From CAVYUC01 sp963783085 (lineage in GTDB: Bacteria > Bacteroidota > Bacteroidia > Bacteroidales > Prolixibacteraceae), in assembly GCA_963783085.1 (NCBI GenBank), contig CAWAMJ010000007.1:186001-250000 (forward strand): a DNA stretch of 64,000 nucleotides, read 5' to 3'. The stretch's first letter is position 1. Each line of letters begins with the position of its first letter. Positions 45,242 through 54,940 of this stretch are shown here, piece by piece. The notes under the pieces were generated by a model. It searched no databases and was not told the origin of the DNA. It saw only the letters and a program-made list of their open reading frames with translations. Position numbers and translations under genes: made by a program.

Positions 45242-48139
45242 ATGGAATTGCTGGCCAGAGAACTGGAAAAAACGATTGAAGGAGAAGTTCGTTTCGACAA
45301 TGGCAGCCGCGCGCTGTATGCCACCGACGGTTCCAATTACCGCCAAATTCCTATCGGCGTGGTCCTGCCGAAAACACAGGACGATATCATTAAAACCGTT
45401 GCTTTGTGCCGGAAACACAACGCACCGCTGCTTTCGAGGGGCGGCGGTACAAGTCTGGCGGGGCAGTGCTGCAATAACGCCGTGGTGATGGATATGTCAA
45501 AGTACTACAACAAAGTACTGCATATCGATACGGAGAATAAGCTGGTGCGCGTTCAGCCGGGAATTGTGCTCGACCACATGAAGCAGCATACAGAGGAAGC
45601 AGCGGGACTTACATTCGGGCCGGACCCGGCAACGCATAACCATTGCACCATTGGCGGAATGCTGGGCAACAATTCGTGCGGAATCCACTCGGTTATGGCT
45701 GCATTTCGGGGCGATGGGGCCAGGACTTCCGATAATACACACAGCCTGAAAATTTTAACCTACGACGGGGAAATTATGGAAGTAGGGGCAACCTCCGAAG
45801 AAGAGTTGCAAAATATTATTGAAGCCGGAGGAAGAAAAGGGGAGATCTATAAGAAATTAAAGGAAATCCGTGATAAATACGCCCGGCAGGTCAGGGAAAA
45901 ATATCCGGACATCCCGCGCCGTGTATCCGGCTATAATCTCGATGAATTACTGCCGGAAAAAGGTTTTAACGTTGCTCATGCACTTGTTGGTACCGAATCA
46001 ACTTGTGTAGTTATTCTCGAAGCAACCATGAAACTCATTGAAAATCCCAAAGCCCGCACACTTTTGGTATTGGGTTACCCCGATGTTTTCGAAGCCGGAA
46101 AGCACTGTGACGAAATCATGAAACACGAACCTGTCGGTTTGGAAGGAATGGACGATAAGTTGATTAACTACATGCAGAAGAAGCATTTGAACATTGATGA
46201 TTTGTCGCTGTTACCCGATGGAAACGGATGGTTGCTGGTGGAATTGGGGGCCGATTCCAAAGAAGAATCTGACGCGAAAGCCAAAAAACTGATGGCCCAG
46301 TTGAAAAAGCAGAAAAATCCGCCGAACATGAGCCTTTTCGATAAATCCGACCAGGAAACAAAGCTCTGGGAAATAAGGGAATCGGGGCTCGGCGCCACGG
46401 CAAACATACCGGGAATGGCCAATACATGGCCGGGATGGGAAGATTCTGCAGTCGATCCAACGCGGGTGGGAGAGTATTTGAAAGACCTGAAAGCGCTCTT
46501 TCATAAATATAATTATGACGCCTCCGTTTACGGGCATTTTGGCCAGGGATGTATCCACTGCCGGATTAATTTCGATTTAATAACGAAAGAAGGCATCGAC
46601 ACCTATCGGAAATTTACCCGCGAAGCTGCCGGTTTGGTATTGAAGTACGATGGTTCGCTCTCAGGTGAACATGGCGACGGCCAGTCGAGGGGCGAATTGC
46701 TGGAGGTGATGTACGGCAAAGATTTGATGGAAGCGTTTCGCGAATTTAAATCCATTTGGGACCCCGACTGGAGAATGAACCCGGGAAAAGTGATCGAACC
46801 ATACAGCAGGACAGAAAACCTCAGGCTCGGCACCAATTACAATCCACCCAGTTTCGAAACAAAATTCAAATTTCCGGAAGATGAAGGAAGTTTTGCCAAG
46901 GCGACTTTACGTTGTGTGGGTGTAGGGAAATGCCGCAGACACGATGGGGGGACGATGTGCCCCAGCTACATGGTGACGCACGAGGAAAATGATTCTACCC
47001 GCGGACGGGCGCACATGTTGTTCGAAATGTTGCAGGGACAAGAACTTACCGGCGGCTGGAACGAAAAAGCGGTAAAAGAAGCGCTCGATTTGTGCCTCGC
47101 CTGCAAAGGGTGTAAATCCGACTGTCCGGTAAATGTGGATATGGCAACCTATAAATCGGAATTTCTTTCCCATTACTATAAAGGAAAACTCCGGCCACGA
47201 ACAGGTTACGCTTTTGGATTGATTTACTGGTGGGCACGTCTGGCATCCAATTTTCCGGGAGTGGCAAATTTTTTCACCCAAACCAAAGGAATCGATAAAA
47301 TTTTAAAAGCCGCCGGCGGAATTGCGCAGGAACGTAAAATACCGGAATTCGCATCCCAGACATTTAAAAAATGGTTCTTCAAACAAAATCATGAAACTAG
47401 CGAGCGACCGCGCGTTATTTTGTGGGCGGATACTTTCAACAATTACTTTATGCCGCCTACTTTAAAAGCTGCTTATGAAGTGCTGGACACAGCCGGTTTT
47501 GAAGTTATTGTTCCCAAACGCTCGCTTTGCTGCGGAAGGCCGTTGTTTGATTTTGGCTGGATTGATCTCGCTAAAAAACTGCTGCAACAGATTCTGGAAA
47601 CTTTACGCGCCGAAATCAGGGAAGGAATTCCGCTGGTGGGAATTGAACCCAGTTGTACTGCAGTTTTTCGCGATGAACTTTGTAATCTTTTCCCGCACGA
47701 TCAGGATGCCCAGCGGCTGAAAAAACAAACTTACACGCTGGGGGAATTTCTGGAAAAATATGCGCCGGATTTCGAAGTTCCGAAACTGGAGAAAAAAGCA
47801 ATCATGCACGGCCATTGTCAGCACAAGGCAATAATGGCAATCGATAACGAAGAAAAAGTGCTTAAAAAAATGGGGCTCGATTTGGAAGTTCTCGATTCGG
47901 GTTGCTGCGGCATGGCCGGTTATTTCGGATATGAAAAAGGGGCACATTACGATGTTTCGGTAAAAGCCGGTGAAAGGGTGCTACTTCCCAAAGTACGGGA
48001 AGCTGACAATGATACACTGATTGTGGCCGACGGCTTTAGCTGCAAAGAACAAATTAAACAGGAAACCAACCGAAAAGCATTGCATTTGGCGGAAGTTCTG
48101 CAAATGGCGTTGAAGAAAAATAAAACGAAAACAAATTGA
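45242..48139 (+). CDS. FAD-linked and Fe-S 2-hydroxyacid dehydrogenase (D-lactate dehydrogenase/YdiJ type)
   Basis: A 965-residue fusion. N-terminal FAD-binding domain (LSRGGGTSLAGQCCNNAV, and GPDPATHNHCTIGGMLGNNS), FAD-oxidase C-terminal domain (YGHFGQGCIHCRINFD, SGEHGDGQSRGE), then a bacterial ferredoxin-like [4Fe-4S] part (CVGVGKCRR..., CLACKGCKSDCPVNVDM) and two CCG-type heterodisulfide domains (SLCCGRPLFDFG and SGCCGMAGYFGYEKG). Such enzymes oxidise D-lactate, D-2-hydroxyglutarate or glycolate, passing electrons to quinone. It lies after the enolase-superfamily gene and close to the respiratory operon. Confidence 0.9.
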   Translation: MELLARELEKTIEGEVRFDNGSRALYATDGSNYRQIPIGVVLPKTQDDIIKTVALCRKHNAPLLSRGGGTSLAGQCCNNAVVMDMSKYYNKVLHIDTENKLVRVQPGIVLDHMKQHTEEAAGLTFGPDPATHNHCTIGGMLGNNSCGIHSVMAAFRGDGARTSDNTHSLKILTYDGEIMEVGATSEEELQNIIEAGGRKGEIYKKLKEIRDKYARQVREKYPDIPRRVSGYNLDELLPEKGFNVAHALVGTESTCVVILEATMKLIENPKARTLLVLGYPDVFEAGKHCDEIMKHEPVGLEGMDDKLINYMQKKHLNIDDLSLLPDGNGWLLVELGADSKEESDAKAKKLMAQLKKQKNPPNMSLFDKSDQETKLWEIRESGLGATANIPGMANTWPGWEDSAVDPTRVGEYLKDLKALFHKYNYDASVYGHFGQGCIHCRINFDLITKEGIDTYRKFTREAAGLVLKYDGSLSGEHGDGQSRGELLEVMYGKDLMEAFREFKSIWDPDWRMNPGKVIEPYSRTENLRLGTNYNPPSFETKFKFPEDEGSFAKATLRCVGVGKCRRHDGGTMCPSYMVTHEENDSTRGRAHMLFEMLQGQELTGGWNEKAVKEALDLCLACKGCKSDCPVNVDMATYKSEFLSHYYKGKLRPRTGYAFGLIYWWARLASNFPGVANFFTQTKGIDKILKAAGGIAQERKIPEFASQTFKKWFFKQNHETSERPRVILWADTFNNYFMPPTLKAAYEVLDTAGFEVIVPKRSLCCGRPLFDFGWIDLAKKLLQQILETLRAEIREGIPLVGIEPSCTAVFRDELCNLFPHDQDAQRLKKQTYTLGEFLEKYAPDFEVPKLEKKAIMHGHCQHKAIMAIDNEEKVLKKMGLDLEVLDSGCCGMAGYFGYEKGAHYDVSVKAGERVLLPKVREADNDTLIVADGFSCKEQIKQETNRKALHLAEVLQMALKKNKTKTN

Positions 48140-48201
48140 CTTATTGTTATATATGTTATAAATTTATATGGCTTTTTTCCAACACATAAAAATCTATTGA
48201 A

Positions 48202-48567
48202 ATGAAAATCGGAAAAAACACCTGGGTTATTGCAGAGGGATATATTCCTGAAGGCAGCAATGGACCAGCTCCGGAATTCACAAGCCATGAAACCGCTTGT
48301 ATCCTGAATGCCGGAAAGAATGAAGCACACGTAAAGATTTACATCTATTTTTCTGATAAAGAACCTGTGGGGCCCTACGAAATATCTGTGCCTGCCGAAC
48401 GGACCCTGCATTTGCGTTTCAACGAACTCGAAAATCCGAAGGTGCCGCGGGGAACCGACTATTCAAGTGTTATCGTGTCCGATCAACCCGTTGTGGTGCA
48501 GCACAGCCGGCTCGATTCGCGCCAGGCTGAAAATGCACTGCTAACCACAATTGCATATTCCGAATGA
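48202..48567 (+). CDS. Anabaena sensory rhodopsin transducer (ASRT)-family protein
   Basis: A 121-residue all-beta protein with the ASRT pattern: WVIAEGYIPEGSNGPAPEF, SHETACILNAGKNEAHVKI, YFSDKEPVGPYEISVPA, then PRGTDYSSVIVSDQPVVVQH and SRLDSRQAENALLTTIAY. In Anabaena the homologue is a soluble partner of a sensory rhodopsin; most other members lie near sugar-metabolism genes and are predicted to bind carbohydrate ligands. No rhodopsin gene is present here. Its stop overlaps the actB start (ATGA), so it is translationally coupled to the respiratory operon, which is unusual. Confidence 0.92.
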   Translation: MKIGKNTWVIAEGYIPEGSNGPAPEFTSHETACILNAGKNEAHVKIYIYFSDKEPVGPYEISVPAERTLHLRFNELENPKVPRGTDYSSVIVSDQPVVVQHSRLDSRQAENALLTTIAYSE

Positions 48568-51413
48568 CGTTAAAGAAAACATCAAAAATAAACCGCAGGA
48601 CATTTCTTGCTCTTACCGGCGGTACAGGCGCCGGACTCGTTTTTCAGTCGCAGGAAAAATACATTCATAAACTTATTCCTTATGTTAATGCACCGCAGTA
48701 TCCGAAACCGGGCGAGTGGGCGTATTATTTATCTGCCTGCCGCGAATGCCCTGCAGGTTGCGGGCTGATGATGTGGTACCGCGACGGACGGGTAACCAAG
48801 GCCGAGGGAAATCCGGAAAACCCAATCAATTCCGGGAAACTTTGTATCCGCGGGCAATCATCGGTTTTAGGCCAGTACGACACCGACCGCGTAAAGAATC
48901 CGCTGGTGAAAAACGGCGATGGAAAATTTACCGAAATAACGTGGGATAAAGCGTTTCAAAACATTTTGCTCGAAATGCACGATACCGAAAAGGTGGCGGT
49001 TGTTTCCAATCTGCAAACGGGTTCGCTGGCGGGGGTAATGGAAGATTTTGCAGGGGGTTTTGGTCAGAAGCCGCTGTACTACGAAGCATTCAGTTACGAA
49101 GCGATGCGAAAGGCAAACGCTGAAACTTACGGGCAGGCGCTCATTCCAAAGTACAACCTCGAAGAGAGTGATTTGATTATTAGTTTTGGCGCCGATTTTC
49201 TGGAGACCTGGATTTCGCCGGTGGAATATGCCCGCGAATTCAGTAAGTTCCATTCCCTGAAAAATAACCGCGTAAATAAATTCATCTATTTCGGCCCGGC
49301 GCGAACGATGACCGCCGTCAACAGCGACGAATTTATTCTTACCGAACCGGGAACAGAAATGCAGATTATTGCCGGATTAATGAAGCGGCTCGGCCGGATA
49401 AACACAACTATTCCGGAAAATGGCGACCGTCTTCCGGCAAAAATGAATGAAAAACTGGACCGGATTGCCGAAGAATTGAGACAGGCGAACAAACCGGTTA
49501 TTTTAGCCGGAAATGGCGCCGATAAAAGCGTTGCCGGAAAAATGACGGTAAAAGCTGCGAATCAGTTAAATGAATTTTTGGGAAACCAGGCGGTGGATAT
49601 CCGCACAAGTCATGCGCTCAGCAAAACAGCCATGAGCAATGAAGTGCGTGAGTTTTTCGAATCGGTAGACGAAAATACTATTCTGGTGATTCACAATACC
49701 AACCCGGTTTTCAGCGAACCAGACCTGGAAAAGTATATTACCAAAGCGAAGGCCGTGGTTTATATCGGACCGATGCAAAATGAAACGGCAGCGCTGGCGC
49801 GGTGGATTCTTCCTTCAAATTATTATTTCGAAGACTGGGGCGACTACGAAGCCTGGAACGGAACAGTTTCGCTTCTTCAACCGGTGATGAGGCCGATCGA
49901 TAACACTAAAAGCGCCGGCGATATTTTTCTCGCGCTCCACGGACTTCAGGAAATTGCTTTCGAGGACGTGGTAAAACAAAACTGGAGGAAATGGTCGCAG
50001 CAAAGCAGTGTACCGCAGGAGAATGAAAATGCCGGAGAAAATAAAATTACACTCGCTGCCGACGGATTTTTGCAGGAAGTTCTTCAAAAAGGTTATTTAA
50101 ATAAACCGAAAGAACAAATGAATATTCAGGCAGCATCCGGTGAAAGTGAAAATACAGAAATCGTGACACAACCTGCCGGAAACCGCTTTTTCCTGAAAGT
50201 ATTTCCATCGCATTATTTTTATGACGGCAGTTTGGCCAACCGCGGATGGTTGCAGGAAATTCCGCATCCGGTGTCGAATATTGTCTGGCAAAGCTGGATT
50301 GACATGAATTCAGAAAAAGCTAAAGAACTGGATATCGAAGAAGGCGATATTTTAAAAATCACATCCGGAGACCGAAATGTTGAAGTAGCCGTGCGGCTGA
50401 CGGAAGATATTGATAAAAATACGCTGGCCATGGATGCCGGACAAGGTCATACGCATTTAGGATTGGTAGCCAACGGAGTGGGAGTTAACGCTTTTAAACT
50501 ACTGCAGGAATCTGCTTCCGGTTCGTTACCTGAAGTAACCGTGGAAAAAACCGGTAACAACGAGGCAATACTGTTCCTGAATTTCACCAAAGATCAGCAC
50601 GACAGGGAATTGCTGCAGCACGTAGAACTGGAAAAAATCCGCGATAACACGGCAAAAACGGAAGAAATGAACTGGCCGATGCCGGAAGGTTATGATAAGG
50701 CCGATGACCTGTACAAAGGACATGAACATAAAGATCATCGTTGGGGAATGGTAATCGATTTGCAAAGCTGTATTGGTTGCAAAGCCTGTGAAGCTGCCTG
50801 TTACGCCGAAAATAATATTCAGGTGGTAGGGAAGGAAAACTGCAGGGAAGGCCGCGAAATGAGCTGGTTGAAAGTGCCTCCGTACGATCTCACGGAAAAG
50901 AAACAAACAGCTTATCTTCCTACTCCATGCCAACACTGCGATTCAGCGCCCTGCGAGCCGGTTTGCCCGGTGTATGCATCGGTGCATACCGAAGAAGGCT
51001 TGAACGCACAAATTTACAACCGCTGCATCGGAACCCGGTACTGCTCCAATAACTGCCCGTATAAGGTGCGGCGTTTTAACTGGGTTAACATAAAATATGA
51101 TTTCCCGATGACGCTTCAGTTAAACCCTGAAGTAACAGTGAGGGAGCGTGGGGTTATGGAGAAATGCACGTTCTGTGTTCAGCGTATCCGAAACAAGGAA
51201 TATCAGGCAAAAACTGAAAACCGCAAATTGAAAGATGGTGAGATTGTACCGGCATGTGCACAAACCTGCCCGACAAATGCCATTGTTTTTGGCGATTTGA
51301 TGGATGAAAATTCGGAAGTGCGGAAATTAATTAAAGACAAAAGAAAGTACCAGTTGCTGAACGAGTTGAATACCAAAACAGCAGTGGTGTACCTCAAAAA
51401 AATAACCGTTTAA
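48564..51413 (+). CDS. actB: Alternative complex III subunit ActB (Mo-oxidoreductase-like plus Fe-S)
   Basis: A 949-residue protein with an N-terminal TAT-like sequence (NRRTFLALTGGTGAG), a molybdopterin-oxidoreductase-like part (about 40-640), and a C-terminal four-cluster ferredoxin domain. The latter has CIGCKACEAACYAENN, CQHCDSAPCEPVCPV, CIGTRYCSNNCPYKVRRFNW (Thr in place of one Cys, as expected for a [3Fe-4S] cluster in ActB) and CTFC...CAQTCP. The Mo-like domain also keeps CRECPAGCG and a fourth Cys (LCIRG), a possible extra [4Fe-4S] cluster. ACIII is a quinol:cytochrome c/oxidase oxidoreductase. Confidence 0.88.
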   Translation: MTLKKTSKINRRTFLALTGGTGAGLVFQSQEKYIHKLIPYVNAPQYPKPGEWAYYLSACRECPAGCGLMMWYRDGRVTKAEGNPENPINSGKLCIRGQSSVLGQYDTDRVKNPLVKNGDGKFTEITWDKAFQNILLEMHDTEKVAVVSNLQTGSLAGVMEDFAGGFGQKPLYYEAFSYEAMRKANAETYGQALIPKYNLEESDLIISFGADFLETWISPVEYAREFSKFHSLKNNRVNKFIYFGPARTMTAVNSDEFILTEPGTEMQIIAGLMKRLGRINTTIPENGDRLPAKMNEKLDRIAEELRQANKPVILAGNGADKSVAGKMTVKAANQLNEFLGNQAVDIRTSHALSKTAMSNEVREFFESVDENTILVIHNTNPVFSEPDLEKYITKAKAVVYIGPMQNETAALARWILPSNYYFEDWGDYEAWNGTVSLLQPVMRPIDNTKSAGDIFLALHGLQEIAFEDVVKQNWRKWSQQSSVPQENENAGENKITLAADGFLQEVLQKGYLNKPKEQMNIQAASGESENTEIVTQPAGNRFFLKVFPSHYFYDGSLANRGWLQEIPHPVSNIVWQSWIDMNSEKAKELDIEEGDILKITSGDRNVEVAVRLTEDIDKNTLAMDAGQGHTHLGLVANGVGVNAFKLLQESASGSLPEVTVEKTGNNEAILFLNFTKDQHDRELLQHVELEKIRDNTAKTEEMNWPMPEGYDKADDLYKGHEHKDHRWGMVIDLQSCIGCKACEAACYAENNIQVVGKENCREGREMSWLKVPPYDLTEKKQTAYLPTPCQHCDSAPCEPVCPVYASVHTEEGLNAQIYNRCIGTRYCSNNCPYKVRRFNWVNIKYDFPMTLQLNPEVTVRERGVMEKCTFCVQRIRNKEYQAKTENRKLKDGEIVPACAQTCPTNAIVFGDLMDENSEVRKLIKDKRKYQLLNELNTKTAVVYLKKITV

Positions 51414-51423
51414 ACTACTTGTT

Positions 51424-53319
51424 GTGCAGGAATATACGTCAAATATCACCTTTAAAGATGTAAACCGGACGGTTGCCCACGGAATGCGCCCTGCGCCAAA
51501 ACCTTACTACCTGTTCATGGGTTTTCTGATGCTGGTGATTGGCTGGGGCATATTTTCCTGGATTTACCAGGTAAAAACAGGAATGGGCGTGGCCGGAATT
51601 AATCATCCGGTAGGTTGGGGGACTTACATTACCAACTTTGTTTTTTGGGTTGGAATTGCCCACTCCGGAACGTTGATTTCCGCTATTTTGTTCCTCGTTC
51701 GTTCCGACTGGCGCGATGCTGTCTCGCGGTCGACCGAAGCAATGACTGTTTTTGCGGTGATGACCGCCGGATTGTTTCCGCTCATTCACCTCGGCCGGTT
51801 GTGGGTTTTCTTTTACATTCTTCCATATCCGAATCAGCGCGCGCTGTATCCCAACTTCTCCAGTCCGCTGGTGCTCGATTTAATTGCAGTTTTAACCTAT
51901 CTGACTGTCAGCGTCATTTTCTTTTATGTAGGAATGATACCCGACGCGGCATCGTTGCGCGATTATTACCGGAACAAGCTGGGAATCAACCACTGGCGCA
52001 CCAAATTTTACACGTTTATTTCACGCGGATGGTCGGGGGCGTTAAGTCAGTGGAGGCACTATAACCGCTCATACCTCTACTTTGCAATGCTGGCAACGCC
52101 GCTGGTAATTTCAGTTCACTCGGTAGTATCCTGGGATTTTGCAGTTAGTTTGCTCCCCGGCTGGCACTCCACATTGTTTCCTCCTTATTTTGTTGCGGGC
52201 GCTATTCATTCAGGGTTGGCAATGGCGCTGACGTTGATCATCCCCATGCGGAAATTTATTAACCTGAAAAAACTGATTACGGTAAAACACCTCGAAGCCA
52301 TCGCAAAATTTACCATTTTAACCGGCTCCATTCTTGCCTACGCATACATCATTGAACCATTTATTGAAAATTATACCGGAAGCACGGTTCACCGCCAGTT
52401 TACCTGGTGGCGGATGACCGGTTGGTTGGGGTGGGCCTATTATGTTGTTTTGTTTTGCAACATTGTAGTGCCACTTTCATTTTTGTGGAAAAAGCTTCGC
52501 GTGAACGTAAAGTACCTTTTCGTGGCATCATTATTAATAAATGTTGGAATGTGGCTGGAAAGATATTTTATTGTTGTCACTTCCACTGCGCACGATTTTA
52601 TGCCGCACAACTGGGGACAATATCATCCTACCTGGGTCGAAATTGGCATCACCGCCGGCACAGCAGCTTTCTTTCTGTTTTTCTACATGGGTTTTGCCAA
52701 ATTTTTACCCACCATTCCTGTCGCCGATTTTAAAGATTATCTGTTAAAAGGCCGGCTGCCGGAACCGGGAAAAATAAAACCAAAAAACAAGTTGGAAACT
52801 CCGCCGAGGGAAGCCGGAAAGCTGGAAAAACTGTTTGTTTTTCCAACGGCAGCTTCGCTGATAAAAGCCGTTCAGGTGCTTCGGGAAAGAAACATCACGG
52901 TTCTGGAGACTTTTTCACCGGTAAAGCTGCCGGAAGTAGAAAGTATGCTGGGAGTGAAAAAAAGCCCCGTTACCTACTGGACGACGGCGGGCGGAATATT
53001 CGGAATGATATCGGGTTTCGCTTTAACGGCGGGATGTGTGAGTATTTACGATTTGATTGTTGGGGGAAAACCGGTACTGTCGCTGGTTCCGTTTGTGATT
53101 GTGATGTTTGAGCTTACCGTGTTGTTCGCTTCCATTTTTAACTTGGTGGCGGTATTTTATTATTCACGGCTACGGAAAAAACATACCGATCCGTGGTACG
53201 ACGAACGGTTTAGCATGAATAAATTTGGATTGCTTGTTGCCTATTCCGAAAAAAACGGTGAAGAGATTCAGCATTTGGCGGAAGTATTTATGAGAGAGGA
53301 GGATGAGAATGAAAACTAA
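51424..53319 (+). CDS. actC: Alternative complex III ActC-ActD fusion (NrfD-like plus DUF3341)
   Basis: Starts with GTG, 10 bases after actB. The 631-residue product has an N-terminal NrfD-like quinol-binding unit with eight to ten helices (residues about 1-445; e.g. HLGRLWVFFYILPYPNQRALYPNF) and, after a Pro/Lys linker, a DUF3341-type ActD domain (from FVFPTAASLIKAVQVLRE) with two more helices and the AYSEKNGEEIQH end. In most relatives ActC and ActD are separate. The fusion joins the quinol site to a structural subunit. Confidence 0.86.
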   Translation: MQEYTSNITFKDVNRTVAHGMRPAPKPYYLFMGFLMLVIGWGIFSWIYQVKTGMGVAGINHPVGWGTYITNFVFWVGIAHSGTLISAILFLVRSDWRDAVSRSTEAMTVFAVMTAGLFPLIHLGRLWVFFYILPYPNQRALYPNFSSPLVLDLIAVLTYLTVSVIFFYVGMIPDAASLRDYYRNKLGINHWRTKFYTFISRGWSGALSQWRHYNRSYLYFAMLATPLVISVHSVVSWDFAVSLLPGWHSTLFPPYFVAGAIHSGLAMALTLIIPMRKFINLKKLITVKHLEAIAKFTILTGSILAYAYIIEPFIENYTGSTVHRQFTWWRMTGWLGWAYYVVLFCNIVVPLSFLWKKLRVNVKYLFVASLLINVGMWLERYFIVVTSTAHDFMPHNWGQYHPTWVEIGITAGTAAFFLFFYMGFAKFLPTIPVADFKDYLLKGRLPEPGKIKPKNKLETPPREAGKLEKLFVFPTAASLIKAVQVLRERNITVLETFSPVKLPEVESMLGVKKSPVTYWTTAGGIFGMISGFALTAGCVSIYDLIVGGKPVLSLVPFVIVMFELTVLFASIFNLVAVFYYSRLRKKHTDPWYDERFSMNKFGLLVAYSEKNGEEIQHLAEVFMREEDENEN

Positions 53320-54360
53320 AGTTTATATAGCTGGCGCTGTTCTTCTTTCGGCGGTTTTATTTGTGGTTTGGAGGTTCATGTTCACCGGCGAAAATGACGA
53401 AAGGTTGTGGCATTCGTTTTTAATCGAATTTCTCTATTTCACGTCGCTGGCCGGAGGGTTGGCAGTTTGGCCGGCGATTGTGGTAGCTACTTACGGAAAA
53501 TGGATGGGAAGTGCGGAAAGGCTTTGCCGCGTTGGACTTGCATTTTCACTGCCTTCGGTTTTGGCGCTGGTTGTGTTTGGTGGGGCTCCGAAACCTGGGC
53601 GCCGTGGATGCATGAACAAAAAGGAATGTTCTGGTTGAATAATACATTTTTATTTTCGCGAAACGTACTTGCGCTGGTCGTTTTCTGGATCATGGCATTT
53701 GTGTTTGTAGCCAAAAGAAATTCAAAAAATAACCGAATATACGCCCGTTTGCTGATTATAGCTTTCGTGGTGGCATTCAGTCTGTTGGGTTTCGACTTTG
53801 TAATGGCGCTCGAACCGGAATGGTACACCATGATGATTGGCGGTTACTTTTTCATTACTGCCGTTTATGTGGCAGTGGCGGCATGGGCGCTAATGGCTGC
53901 ACTGGACAATGAAATCCCCGATACCCTTCAGGATTTGGGTAAACTAATCGTTGCCTTTTGTATGTTTACGTCATACCTGATGTTCAGCCATTTGTTTCCG
54001 ATTTGGTACGAGAATAATCCCGAAGAAATCCTTTTCCTGGTTCCGCGAATGAATTACGGGTGGAAATGGATCAGCATGTTGCTGTTGCTGATGGTATATC
54101 TTGGGCCGCTTGCTTTATTATTACCGGCCAAAATGAAGCGAAACCGGATTACACTCGGGGCAGTTTCGCTGATGGTTATTGTTGGAATGTGGATCGAACG
54201 CTGGTGGCTTGTATCGGCTGTGTTTAACTGGGAACAGGTAATTTTCGGATGGCAGGAAATTGTTCCGCTGGCTGCTTTTCTGTTGTTGTTTGTGGCCGGA
54301 GTATTTGCAACAAATTTATACACGGCCCGTCAGGTGGAACCGGAAAAAATAAGTCAGTGA
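53303..54360 (+). CDS. actF: Alternative complex III ActF-like NrfD subunit, apparent frameshift
   Basis: Two halves of an NrfD-like, roughly ten-helix protein of about 352 residues. The first half runs from ATG 53303 (overlapping actC-D by 17 bases) with FLIEFLYFTSLAGGLAVWPA; the second has WGSETWAPWMHEQKGMFWLN and MNYGWKWISMLLLLMVYLGP. The break is at the TTT at 53576-53578: one more T gives VVFWWGSETW and restores the frame. It would be the second quinol-side integral subunit. A sequencing or assembly deletion is likely. Confidence 0.8.
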
Positions 54361-54424
54361 AATAAAAACGAATTGACACAAATTATACGGAGCTCAAAAA
54401 ATAGAATAAAAACAACATTAACAA

Positions 54425-54937
54425 GTGAAATTTAAACACAATCAATTTGGTCTTTCTTTGCTGATTCTGGCGTTACTCGGAACTGCGGCGCTGACGTATT
54501 TTTACTATTATCAGAGTAAAATTGGTCCGGAGCAGCCTATTCCGTTTAGCCACAGGATTCACGTAAACGAAAAGCACATCAGTTGCTACATGTGCCACGA
54601 CGGAGCTGTGAATGGCGCGCGGGCCGGAATTCCGCCATTGGAAACCTGCATGTTGTGCCACAGCCGGATTATTATTCACCATCCCGAAATTGAAAAACTC
54701 AGGGCACATTACGCTACCAACACACCCGTGGAATGGAAAAAAATATACGACGTTCCTGATTTTGCCTATTTCAACCATTCGGTGCATATTTTCAGAAAAA
54801 TAGATTGCAGCCAGTGCCACGGAAACATTCAGCACATGGACAGGATTGAACGGGTTCAGGAATTTAAAATGAATTTTTGCATTGATTGTCATAAAAAAAA
54901 TAACGCAACAACCGATTGTTTTACATGTCACAGATAA
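54425..54937 (+). CDS. Pentaheme cytochrome c (short ActA-like)
   Basis: Starts with GTG; 170 residues with a signal/anchor helix (SLLILALLGTAALTYFYYY) and five CXXCH motifs: CYMCH, CMLCH, CSQCH, CIDCH and CFTCH. ActA of classical complexes is a larger multiheme protein; this compact form probably plays the same periplasmic electron-transfer role. It lies three bases before ccoN. ccoN begins nearly at its stop, so the oxidase genes are in one transcript with the complex III genes. Confidence 0.82.
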   Translation: MKFKHNQFGLSLLILALLGTAALTYFYYYQSKIGPEQPIPFSHRIHVNEKHISCYMCHDGAVNGARAGIPPLETCMLCHSRIIIHHPEIEKLRAHYATNTPVEWKKIYDVPDFAYFNHSVHIFRKIDCSQCHGNIQHMDRIERVQEFKMNFCIDCHKKNNATTDCFTCHR

Positions 54938-54940
54938 ATT

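Noticed and set aside
48202..48567. A rhodopsin partner for the ASRT-like protein
   Set aside because: No seven-helix opsin with a retinal Lys motif is encoded in the window.
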